From the NCBI GenBank assembly GCA_021432635.1, contig MU270025.1, forward strand, positions 951,244-1,015,243: DNA of 64,000 nt. Reading direction: 5' to 3'. Under the pieces are notes generated by a model. It made no database searches, was not told where the DNA came from, and saw only the letters and a program-made list of their open reading frames with translations. Positions 54,504 through 64,000 of this stretch are shown one piece after another (the first letter of the stretch is position 1; the number at the start of each line of letters is the position of its first letter). Origin of the DNA: Thozetella sp. PMI_491. Its lineage: Eukaryota > Ascomycota > Sordariomycetes > Chaetosphaeriales > Chaetosphaeriaceae. A program made the position numbers and the translations under genes.

Positions 54504-56588
54504 ATGACGGATAAGAAGGCTCTGCTTATCGCCAGCCCGTTCGGAGGCTTGCGTGGGCCGCTGAATGACATTGAGAGAATGGACAGGGTTCTCCGAGGCA
54601 TGGGCTTCGAGACATTTCGGTGCAGTGGGCCTAACGCTACTCGAGCTGGAATACTTGAGGCCTGGGAACAGCTCATCAATAAGGTTAGCGCGGATGACGC
54701 CGTTGTCGTCTACTATTCTGGACACGGCGGGCTAGTCACGTCTACTGAGCCTCCAGACCGTTCGTTCGAGGCCCCAGATCCGCCAACGCCTTGGCGCTAT
54801 CAGTTTCTCGTCCCCATGGACTTCGGCGAGTTTGGCAAAGTAGGCGGCGGCGATAACAACGATGAGGACAGCAGGACTGACTTCCGTGGTATCCTCGACG
54901 TCGAGCTATCGGCCCTCGTGAAAGATACCACCGCCCGTAGCCCTAACTTCACGCTCATCCTCGATTGCTGTTACGCGGGGCGTATGGCGCGTGATCCGGC
55001 AGCCCCCGACATAGTGATGCCCCGCACCATCTCCACCACTACTACAGGCAGCGACAGCTGTGGCGGGCGCTTCGCCGCCGTTGCGCGCCACGTCGACCGC
55101 CTCTGCAGACAGGGCCGCCTACCCGCGGACTTGCACGTCGAGCAGAATCCCTACGCTGTACGTATAGCGGCCGCTGCGGTAGGAGAGACGGCGTGGGAGT
55201 ATTGTAGCGAGGTCGCTGGTGAAGCCAATGTTTGGCATGGCGCCTTGACTGACGCGCTGCTATGCACCCTCGAGGGGGGGAATAGCGGGATTTTGGGCGG
55301 CGCAGGTGATAGTGGTTCTCATACAGCTATGTTGTCGTGGCGAACCGTAATGCTGCGGGTAGCCGAGCTGGTCCATGTGCGCTTCCCATACCAGCACCCA
55401 GAGGTAGCGGGACCGGCAGACCGAATACTATTCCAAGTGCGGGAGTTTGTCAGCAGGGTGGTTCATATCCGAATGGAGGGCAATAGCACGGCATCAGCTA
55501 TCATTCAGGCTGGGCGCGTTTCGGGCGTACGCGAAGGGAACATATACAGTGTGGTGCCATTTGGGATAGATGAGGCGGCAAGAGGAGCATCAGCCAAGGT
55601 ATTGGGAGAGGCAAGGGTCACTTCGGCTACGGCTTTCAAGGCCATGGTCGACTTTATACCGCGCGATCCGGTCGGAGGTGATAAGCTCCCAACCGAGGGA
55701 GCGTTGGTCTTTCTCAAACACGACGCACTATACAAGTGGCCGGTGGTCCTGCCATCTGCCTTGGAGCGGTTGGCGGCGGCAGTGCACAAATCAAGATTTG
55801 TTAGACCCCGAAATCTTGACGACGGAAATTTGGTCTTGGCCGAGTTTCGCCAATGGCCTGACCGCACTGCTTTGTACAACAATCGCGGCCGCGAAATTGC
55901 TTCAGTATCTAGCACTGAAGAGTCCCTCGGGCTGGAGAACCGGCTTGTTGAAACTGCCGAGCAACTCGCACGCGGTCAACACCTGCTATCTTTGAGCAGC
56001 GAGGACGCCCATCTGCTTCAGCACAGGGTTGAGGTGAGATTTGGCCTTGTAGATGAAGGCGGCCACCGGGGGAGAACAATTAGGCAAGACGGCACCGACA
56101 GCATCTTCGAAGGCGACAAGGTCTACATCGAGCTAATTAACCGGGGGCTAGAGACAATCCACGTGTGGATTTTTGACGTCAACGCGGCGGGGCAGATAAA
56201 ATTGGTCTCAAAATCCAGCCCTCGGGGGGTCGAATTGCCATGCGGTCGAGTGGAGGTTCTTGGGGCCGCCAGGCACCGGCCTGGACTGAAGGGCCTGGCG
56301 GTTGGATGGCCGACCATCCTCTCTCAGTCAAAAGAGGAACCGGTTGAGGAAACACTAGTGTTTATCCTTACCAGCTCGCCCGTGGACCTCAGCCACCTCT
56401 GCCAAGCCAACAAGCCTGCTGGGAGCAGGATGAAGCTTACTTTCCTCGAGAAATTTACTTCCGCAATTGTGGTAGGAGAGAGCCGCAAAGCCACGGCAAT
56501 TGAAGACGACGACAAAATAGTCCGCTATTCCACCATTCATATCCCGATGCTTTTGTTTCCAAAATCTCCTCTGATAGATCCGAAATAA
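54504..56588 (+). CDS. Caspase-like protease (peptidase C14 clan) with C-terminal extension, copy 2
   Basis: Single exon, 694 residues. Starts with KKALLIASPFGGLRGPLNDIERM, the first strand and following helix of the caspase fold. Catalytic His74 lies in YYSGHGG and Cys156 in LDCCYAGR. After the core (to about residue 310) come AGRVSGVREGNIYSVV, VETAEQLARGQHLL and GDKVYIELINRGLETIHVWIFD, matching in order the beta, helical and DUF4384-like parts of the protease at 47344. Pairwise identity outside the motifs is low, so the duplication is old. No lesion. Divergent to the CHAT gene. As with other fungal caspase-like proteins, cleavage preference could be basic or acidic and is not known. Confidence 0.87.
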   Translation: MTDKKALLIASPFGGLRGPLNDIERMDRVLRGMGFETFRCSGPNATRAGILEAWEQLINKVSADDAVVVYYSGHGGLVTSTEPPDRSFEAPDPPTPWRYQFLVPMDFGEFGKVGGGDNNDEDSRTDFRGILDVELSALVKDTTARSPNFTLILDCCYAGRMARDPAAPDIVMPRTISTTTTGSDSCGGRFAAVARHVDRLCRQGRLPADLHVEQNPYAVRIAAAAVGETAWEYCSEVAGEANVWHGALTDALLCTLEGGNSGILGGAGDSGSHTAMLSWRTVMLRVAELVHVRFPYQHPEVAGPADRILFQVREFVSRVVHIRMEGNSTASAIIQAGRVSGVREGNIYSVVPFGIDEAARGASAKVLGEARVTSATAFKAMVDFIPRDPVGGDKLPTEGALVFLKHDALYKWPVVLPSALERLAAAVHKSRFVRPRNLDDGNLVLAEFRQWPDRTALYNNRGREIASVSSTEESLGLENRLVETAEQLARGQHLLSLSSEDAHLLQHRVEVRFGLVDEGGHRGRTIRQDGTDSIFEGDKVYIELINRGLETIHVWIFDVNAAGQIKLVSKSSPRGVELPCGRVEVLGAARHRPGLKGLAVGWPTILSQSKEEPVEETLVFILTSSPVDLSHLCQANKPAGSRMKLTFLEKFTSAIVVGESRKATAIEDDDKIVRYSTIHIPMLLFPKSPLIDPK

Positions 56589-57448
56589 GAGCAAATGTAT
56601 CAAGCTTCCTCCGTCACTACCTCGCTACTAGGACACTCTCGAATATTGCAACTCTCCCATCGTCCGCCAATGATCTTCTATACGGTAAAGATATCAAAAC
56701 GCGTAGATCCTTAGAAAAACGATAAGAAAAACTAGTTAGGCTTCTACTGTATCGAAGTAGGGACTGAGTTTTCTGGTTTCCCACTGGGTCACAAGTCGCT
56801 AATCAGTGCTCAAGTATCCAATAATTTTCCCACTTTGCAGTGGATTTTTCTTTAGGATAACTATTACAATAATCCGGTCACAAAGATCGAAAAATAAGTG
56901 AATCAATATCAGAGCATCACAACGATCTTGGTACGAGAAGAAGCCAGGACCGCCGTAGTGGAGTGGTGGGGTGTTTCTTCCTACAGTAGCTGCTACTAAT
57001 TACGGCATCAACAAGGTAGTAGTGGTCAGGGCCAATTTGTTCTATTGAAGAAGTGGAATTGCAAGCTCTTCTCCGCTGAGGCAGCCCATTGGCTCACAGA
57101 CCTGCTTTCTCTCAGATGCGACATCCTAGTTTGCAGGGTTACTGCCCACTGGAGTCCCGCCAGGGCCGTGATTGTAGTATGAGCCCTTTTATGTCACCAA
57201 CCGCTTATCATTAGATGACAACCGTGGACTGCCCTCTAATCTAACGCTAACCAAGACCTTTGGCCAACTGCCCAGGAAATCACACAAAAGGACGTCATTG
57301 AGAGGACAAACAACAATCCATTAATTACTGCGCAGCGTTTCCCGATAGAGATGGGAGGGAGACTCTCGATCTGCTAAAAGAAGAGCACAATCAACCTTCC
57401 AGAACAACAAGCCGAATACGACTATGTGACAGCCATGGTTCGCGAGAA
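56589..57448. other. AT-rich spacer, no supported gene
   Basis: 0.86 kb between the second caspase-like gene and the PTR2 relic. No repeat or gene recognised. Confidence 0.4.
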
Positions 57449-58550
57449 TTACGTAAACAAAATTCTTAGATAAGGGTTATGGGCAGCGGGCGAGACTAAC
57501 AATCCAAGCACAGAGTTAATAGTTAACGTAGACATGGTAACTGCATGGAGAGTCGATTTTATCCGAGGGGGGCGTCTTATTGTAAGCGTACTCGGACCCG
57601 GAGATGGAAAAAAGAACCTCCTCCAGGGCGCCAATCACGTAGACTAGCACCTGCAGCATGACACTAACCTAGTTCGGCGTTTGTCCACCGTCCGATACTG
57701 GGCACTAAAGGGGCACGTCATAGCAAGGCCCCGCCTTGCAGACTATCTGCTGCACACCGGCCACAATGGCCAGAGATAACAAACTCAAGTGCTATACTGA
57801 CCGTAGGTCGAGGATTGAGTTTGACTTTGTACATGTATGGATACACCAGACGCTCCAGGATAGGAATGATGATGAGCACGCAAATAGGATTCAAATTCAT
57901 CATAGCGTCGTTCGGGATGCATAGGTTATCATCTGTCCGGCTTGGGAGACTAAGTTCGTCTGTTTCTGGTCAAAGCAAAGCTACACTATAGGATAGATAG
58001 CCCTGCGCTTAAATGTTAGCTCACTTTAGTTCGAAACAGAATGAGATGCCACGGTGATGCGCACCAGACTGTATACTCCGCCAGCGCTTGGTGGAGGTCG
58101 TGCATGAACTCGTCATCCTAGGGTCCTACCCGAACGCAAGCAGAAACACAGTCCAGGACCCAAATTATTTTTCCATTTTGATACTAGCGAAACCAGATAG
58201 TGTACCCACGTTGATGCACCGGTATAAAATGCTATTCACTCGTCGGACGGTTCTCTCGTGCCGGAGAACAACCTTCTCGCCCGACTTTAGCACGACGACC
58301 TTATTTACGTTGCTACGCAGCTGATCGGCTTGGAATGTGACAATTACAAATCAGTTTACAGGACGGTTATACAATCGCGAAGGATACAGGATTTGCCAGT
58401 AAATGGCACCACGCTAGACTTAATGCCTCCTACTCTGAGCCCGATCAGCATAAATGAAGCAATAAGTCTACCCAGACCCGCGCCAGCCTCGAGCGAAGGT
58501 GGAATCGCAGTTAAAATGAAGATTAAGACGCTGTATATGTTGGTTAGTAC
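57449..58550 (-). pseudogene. PTR2/POT-family oligopeptide transporter relic, 5'-truncated and multiply broken
   Basis: Fragments appear in correct order on the minus strand but in different frames. The block SLEAGAGLGRLIASFMLIGLR with VGGIKSSVVPF (about 58510-58390) is the GLGTGGIK region of proton-coupled peptide transporters. The block KSGEKVVLRHERTVRRVNSI with INVGTLSGFA (about 58300-58180) is followed by TAA and then FGSWTVFLLAFG. NPICVLIIIPILERLVYPYM lies at about 57895-57830. The block VLVYVIGALEEVLFSISGS with EYAYNKTPP (about 57650-57580) is followed, after a shift at a C6 tract, by IKSTLHAVTMSTLTINSV and GLLVSPAAHNP, ending at 57449. The first membrane segments are missing. Clearly non-functional. 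Not previously evident as one gene because no frame exceeds 80 codons. Confidence 0.85.
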
Positions 58551-61500
58551 TGGGTGAGGCCAACTACTTTGACTTAAGACTTAATATTGACCTGACTAAA
58601 CTAGCTACGGAGCGTAGGGGAGCTGGGGAGCCTTTATATAGGGCTTCCCAGAGCAGGTGGTATGGACCACGCGAGAGCTCCCCACACGTGGCAGTGGTGC
58701 TCGGCAACCAGTGGTATATGAATCCATATAACTATGGATCCATATATAGCTACAACAGTACAATCATATACTGTGGCATTTTAGCATGTGCCAAGCCTCT
58801 GTTAGGCTTCTAACGCCGTTGTCATTCACCTAACATAAGATTATAATTGTCTTTTATGAGCCCTAGCGGCTGTCTGTAAGCACCCCGATGAATATTGGCA
58901 TAGTGTAACTTACTGGTTTAGAAATTAGTTGAAAGAGGTGCCGGCCGACGCTCTATGCCTAGAAAACTAGGTAGGCTAGAGTTGGCTGGATTTTATATGT
59001 AATTCTCTACAGAAGTCTCTATATATTAGAAAAGGAGTGATTAATAGGATAAAGTTAAAGAGTTATACTTGTAATAATACTATTCCCTTTATGGGGGAAC
59101 TTAGACTGTAAACAATAATGTGATGGAAGTCGTTGACAGTGTGAGCACTTGAGCCTTGATTACGTGACTATCCTAAGGATCTATATGAGCTAGTATGGGA
59201 CCGATGAAGGTATGGTGAAAGCGTAGGCTAGTATTTAGCTATATTGGCTAGTAAACGAGTGGTTGAAAGAGAGATGCTTGCTTGACCAGCTGTTCTGGAA
59301 GCTGGCTGGCTGGCCAGCTATTTATCCTCGTACGGCAGCTGGATCTCGTCGGCTCTCGGGGAGGCCGTTCGTCATCCTAAATCTAAATACAGGGCCGTAT
59401 CAAGGCAGTGGCAACTAAAAAGCCTGTAAATATCCATACTAGTAAATATCCAGTAAAGACCGTGTGCTTTGACCTAGGTCAGCTGGTCTTTCCATATTAG
59501 GAAGTAGGTCCATTCAACAATCTAGCTTTAGCAAGCCGCTTCAGCGCTGGCCATTCTATACTTTATCATAAAACTCCGGGACATTTGAACTAGATATTCC
59601 AAGTACCTGCTCTTAAGCAAAATATAATAATATAAAGCCTTGCTGTCTTCTTTCTCCTTCTACTTAATTATCTTATTCTTATTCTTAAGCAAGATATTAT
59701 AACTAAACTTAAAGATATAAAGAAGTTCCTTGGTAGATAAATTGTTGAGATTAAGCAAAGGACTGATATACCTTGCTTGGCCTATAACCTTATTTATATT
59801 AGCTAGAGCTTTAACAATGGCTTTCTTAATGTAGTATTAGCCTTTAGAGGTGAAAAGAGGGACTGGAATAGATTTTATCTTGGCAATAGGTATGTTTGAG
59901 TATGTTGTGTAAGGTTTGGTAAGTGGAGCAGCACGTTAGGCGAGGAAGTTGTTTAAGGTCTAAGATGGCAGGCTTACACAGCAGCTGCTCTCTTATCCTC
60001 TTAGGCCTGGCCCATCAGAGAAAGGTTGTTGCTGATTTAGTCATCTTACAGGGCTGCAATAAATTTTTCTAGAGCTTCTATACCATGGTATAGCCAAAGC
60101 TACCACAAGCTCGCCATGGTGTAGCTGAACCTTACTGCGACTATACATTGTTGGGAGCGCACGATCATGGTGGCTTTTGTCAACTTTAATGGGCGTTGCA
60201 CGTGACGCTGATTGTGGCTCGTCAGTCCTGACAAGCTCTGCATATAATGGTCGAAGATGAGGCCCTGCGAGCCCTGAGGGGCTGCATCTGTCAACGATCA
60301 ATTGTAATCATTACTGGATTTTCGCTGTGCTTGGAGATACTAGGTATGGTATTTACTGTGTGGATTGACGGGTTTTCATTTCTTCTGTGTGCGCAGCCCA
60401 ACTTTTGAGGCTTGCTAAAGATAAATTACCTTAGTTGCATAATAATACTCTTAAGACAAACTAGGTAAACCTCTTAGCTCTAGAGAAGAATGCTACTAGC
60501 TATGCTTTGATGGAGATCTTGCCTATTATGTGTCTTGAACTAGCTAACTTACCCTCGGTTGGTTTGCTAGGACCTCTTTCCTCGCCATCGTTGTCTGGCA
60601 AAGAGCGGGCTATTGCGGCTATATCCCTCACTTTCTCTAATATCTTAGCCGTTTGGCCTAGCTTACAGTCACTTGTTCGTGATATCATTATTTATTGTTT
60701 CAATGGGACTTTATACTAGGTGACAATACGAGTTTAAGGCTCTCCAACAGGCACCTTAGCGTACTGCTTTGATAAAGAGAGTGCAAAGTATCCCATGGTC
60801 CGGAGAGACAAGTTAGAAATCTCTATTATAACACATTGCAGAAGCCCTAGCTGTTTTTTTTTGTTTTTTTTTTCGACAGGGTTCCAAACTGTTGTCTATT
60901 CGTGATTGCGGCGTTGCGTTTATATATCTTAGCGAGACGAGACTGTTTCTCTATAATATCTGGCCAGAGCGAGGTACTAATGCTCTGCAAGGACTCTATG
61001 TATGGCATGTCAAGGTCACAGGTTCCCTGTGGCGAGCCTCCACTTTTGGGGGGATTTTTTTCTATGATTTTTTTATATTATTTTTCTTGATTTTATTTGT
61101 TTATCTTTGGTTGCAGATGGCTCGTTTGCACGTGGCTCGCTTGCCTCCACTTTGAATGAAAGTGGAGCAAATCGTCTCGGTCTTCAAGATCTAACCCATT
61201 CCACAGTCGAGCATACCGTACTTTACCACTCTTCTAGTTCGATACGTAAATCGCTGTCAACAATGCAAGGCTCAAGAGAATATTGACAAACTGTTGACGT
61301 AAGGGAAGTGCAATGATGCCAACGAGATCGCTGCCCAAGTACCCCAGGAAACGAGACATTATATTTCCATCCTTCCAGGAATTGCGACCTTGAATGGCCG
61401 ACTATTCCGAAACTGGCTGGTGGCATTCAGCAACTTGGCGAGTTTATTGGTGTTGCCTGGGAACTGTGCAAAGATGTCATTCCCAAGCTACCATTTAGAG

Positions 61501-61766
61501 AGTGTGTTCGTCAGAGGGATGCAAAGAACTGCGAATTACATATACGTGGTCGCGAGCCGTTGATTCTCAGCATCCCCTTGTGTTGATGGTGAGGGGTGGA
61601 GCTGCCACGGTGTACCCCTGTCTGTTTCGTGGCTGAGAAGACGAGACGCTTTGACCAACAACGCGCTCCAGGATGGAGTGCTTACGAGGATGCCTAATCT
61701 CGGGGAGGCTTTCGAGATGTGATGATGTACCATGCAAAATCCGAATGTAATAATGCGTAGGGAACA
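58551..61766. other. Repeat-rich, AT-rich stretch without supported gene
   Basis: 3.2 kb of low-coding DNA between the PTR2 relic and the NACHT receptor. Contains repeat copy B (listed), long A/T-rich runs (59600-59900, 60840-60880, 61055-61090) and hairpin-forming sequence (CTCCACTTT...AAAGTGGAG at about 61145-61168). Composition and absence of frames suit old, mutated transposon remains. Confidence 0.5.
59184..59274 (+). repeat. Dispersed repeat copy B
   Basis: 91 bp, 98 percent identical to 43491-43582. Here the sequence continues past the shared end into a CTGG-rich segment (59275-59330), which shows what the gap at 43583 may hide. Confidence 0.9.
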
Positions 61767-64000
61767 ATGGCATCGGAAGATGATCGGACGGACGATGGAG
61801 CCAGTAGTGAGACCAAGAAGCCCAATTTCCTAAAGAAGTTGTTACACCTGGGGCGAAAGTCGTCCGAAAAGGCACTTGCCGAGAAGAGAGATGCCGCAGA
61901 AAAGGGTTTGTTCGACAATCCGAGCGAGTTGGACGCATCAACTCGTGCCTGGGCCAGGGCCTATGAAGGACTAAGGACGAGTAAGAAGGATCCCATGGAG
62001 GCCTATGATGAAGTCTTACGCAAGCAGTAAGCAGGTGAGAGCGCCATCGGGAGCATCTCTTATTCTCCCTCCTTGCTAACCACATAACGCAGAGACAATG
62101 GCAGAGAGTTCCCTCGCTAAGTTTAGTCTGGGCTTGACACCCGATGCATTTGGTCGGGCTAATGCTCATACTGCTACCCGGATCTCCAGCCTGAAAGCTG
62201 TGACGAGCTCGGCACAGAATAAAGCCAACAAGCATGCCAAGTTGGAGGGGCACATCGTGGCGGTCGGCGAATTTGGCAAGAAAATGCAGGACACCATCAG
62301 CGCGGCACTAACAGCCTACCCGCTCGCAGGTATGGCGTGGTCCGGTCTCTGTGCAGTTGCGCCATACATTGCGCAGCCATTGAGTTCGCGCAAAGATATG
62401 CGCGACGGCCTGCAGCATGTCATAGACCAGCTGGGCTGGTATATGGATCTCGTTCGCGTGCTTCTCCGAAGTAGCTGGGAGAAAGGCGAAGAGTTTGCGC
62501 AGCTTCAAAAGACGCCTGAAGCGTGCGTTGTCCAGCTGTACGAGAAACTGGTGCTTTACCAAGTCCATGTCGTCGTCGAGGTCTTTCACACCAACAAGCT
62601 TGTGAAACTGATAAAGGTATATCTCGGTCAGACAAACTGGGCACAGGAGATCGAAGATATCAAAAACCTTGAACAGTCAGTCGTCAAGCGCATCTCAGAG
62701 GGCCTCAAAGTGGAGGTGGCCGAACACCTCCGGGGACTCTCCAGCCACGTAGTCTCCATCGACGAAACACTCCTAAGAATAGAGAAGGGCGCCGAGGAGG
62801 GTCGCATCCGGGAAGCGGTCGAGCGCCACGGGGATCTTATTGGCAAGTTCAAGGCCATTGACTACGAATACACGATGAAGATGAATCCACTGCGAGTCGA
62901 AGGGACATGCGAATGGATATGTCAGCATCCCGGCTTCAAGAGTTGGCCGGACGGCCCAGATAAGATGCTCCTGGTTTCAGCCGATCCGGGTTGCGGGAAA
63001 TCGGTGTTAGCAAGGTACCTGGTTGAAGACTTTCTCCCGCGACAGAAACCCGAGTCGGCCGTTTGCTACTTCTTCTTCAAGGAGCAGCTGAAGCCCGAAA
63101 ACCGAGAACAAACGGTAGCACTATGTGCCATCTTACACAGCCTCTTCACCCAGCGACCGCTCCTGGTGGATGCATGCAACAAGGCAGTGAGAGAAGCCGG
63201 AAATCGGCTGCAGTCTGACTTCACTGCGCTCTGGGATATTTTTGAGAAGGTCGTGACCGACAAGACTGCGGGGCCAGTTCTTGTTGTTCTCGACGCCCTG
63301 GACGAGTGCAATCCCAAGGAGCGAGAGCGCTTACTTGGGTGGATAAACATTCTACTATCCCGACCGGAAAAGGCTTCCGGAGTAAAGTTTCTGTGTACAA
63401 CAAGAGGGTATCCGAGAATTGCCGACCTTTTCGATGCTCTTGGTACTAGCAAAGTACGCCTGTCGGGGGAAGATAAGATTAATGCTGGGAAGATCCAGAA
63501 GGAAATCGGGCTCGTCGTCGAGCATCGCCTGAAAGAGCTAGCCAAGCCACCCAAGAGCCTGGTAGAGTCACAGATCCAGTCAATTCGGAATGCCCTTGGC
63601 AGCAATGGGCAGACTCAAAGGACATATCTGTGGGTGAAACTCATGTTCGACGCACTGGAGGAGGAGCTCGACAATGCTGCGGACGACATAGCTACGCTCG
63701 TCGCCAAGCTCCCGCAGACACTGTCGGGAGTATACGAGACGCTTCTCAGAAGAGTCAAGAGCGATGATTTTGACGCAGTTCAGATCGTATTACGTCTCGT
63801 GATAGCCGCAAACAGGCCGCTGACGCTGCGGGAACTCAATACTGCTCTCAAGGTCCGAGGCAAGATTGGGGTGAAGAACGAGGCTGCCCTTCACCTTGTC
63901 CCCGACGATAATTTCCGGAGATAGGTTAGCTCAGCTTGTGGCTTCTTCCTCTCAGTCCACGATGAATTTGTGTACTTCATTCATTTGACTGCCAAAGAGT
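61767..64000 (+). pseudogene. NACHT-type NLR receptor with two in-frame stops, 3' end beyond the window
   Basis: Fungal NLRs sense non-self and trigger cell death. Exon 1 (61767-62034) and exon 2 (from 62093) join in phase 1 over a 58-bp intron with GTGAGA donor, GCTAAC branch and CGCAG acceptor. Exon 1 contains TAA at 62028-62030; reading across it gives RKQ-stop-AETMAESS, matching the receptor N-terminal domain. No donor before the TAA gives a consistent phase. The N-terminal helical NWD-NACHT domain (WARAYEGL, YPLAGMAWSGLCAV, WYMDLVRVLL) is followed by a NACHT with P-loop SADPGCGKS and Walker B LVVLDALDEC, then YLWVKLMFDAL and LPQTLSGVYETLLRRV. After NFRR comes TAG (63922-63924), and the same frame continues with ACGFFLSVHDEFVYFIHLTAKE-like sequence to the window end. 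Both stops could derive from CAR codons. Confidence 0.82.

Noticed and set aside
46595-61766. A gasdermin or other pore-forming substrate beside the caspase/CHAT genes
   Set aside because: Looked for a membrane-active protein of about 250 residues in the cluster and its flanks; only the DUF6594 protein has membrane spans and it is a different family.

Overview
The window looks like nuclear DNA of a filamentous ascomycete (Pezizomycotina). Many genes carry introns of 43-95 bp with GT-AG borders and CTAAC/CTGAC-like branch sites. Several families are typical of or restricted to such fungi: HET domains, DUF3176, DUF6594, DUF7580-type pseudokinase-like proteins, NACHT receptors with a fungal N-terminal domain, a CRH-type GPI wall transglycosidase, and fungal transcription-factor-like proteins. 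The species cannot be named from the sequence. Splice models were built by hand from phase and homology and were not checked against RNA.

Layout. 0-2 kb: 5' part of an asparagine synthetase (minus). 3-5 kb: a Pro/Gln-rich frame broken by a stop, and a small spliced defensin-like secreted peptide. 5.7-7.6 kb: HET gene with an in-frame TAG. 8-10.7 kb: tetranucleotide microsatellite and a DUF3176 membrane protein. 11.4-15.6 kb: secreted unknown, a secreted amidase broken by a 65-bp tandem duplication, and a decayed alpha/beta hydrolase. 16.5-18 kb: a protein of 14 tandem Cys/His units. 19-25 kb: maltose-permease-like sugar transporter, second (intact) HET gene, short-chain dehydrogenase. 25.5-29.1 kb: transcription-factor-like protein and flavin reductase-like protein. 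29.2-39.6 kb: an NLR-like TPR protein that lacks its nucleotide-binding domain, a divergently transcribed DUF7580-type protein, and a 1621-residue ankyrin giant. 40-43.1 kb: sedoheptulose-bisphosphatase-like phosphatase and GPI-anchored GH16 protein. 43.1-46.5 kb: AT-rich stretch with an assembly gap, a dispersed repeat and a DUF6594 gene. 46.6-56.6 kb: small SH3-like protein, caspase-like protease, large TPR-CHAT protease, second caspase-like protease. 56.6-61.7 kb: repeat-rich, AT-rich relics including a PTR2 peptide-transporter pseudogene. 61.7-64 kb: a NACHT receptor with two in-frame stops.

How the genes may work together. The window is dense in genes of the fungal non-self recognition and cell-death repertoire: two HET, one NACHT receptor, one NLR-like TPR remnant, ankyrin, DUF7580-type, DUF6594, and three proteases of the caspase clan within 10 kb. 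The best candidate for an undescribed system is the 46.6-56.6 kb cluster. There a TPR-CHAT protease shares a divergent promoter with one caspase-like protease and is convergent with another of the same architecture, and a small beta-rich protein lies just upstream. By analogy with bacterial CHAT and caspase modules it could be a proteolytic death or defence cascade; that role is inference.

A second theme is gene decay. Five frames (Pro-rich, first HET, alpha/beta hydrolase, NACHT receptor, PTR2) contain in-frame stops with clear coding sequence on both sides. Every stop read out is TAA or TAG, as expected if CAA/CAG codons had suffered C-to-T change in CpA context (RIP-like), though this is not proven. 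Other lesions are a 65-bp tandem duplication and single-base shifts at C/G homopolymers, so sequencing error has to be excluded for the latter.
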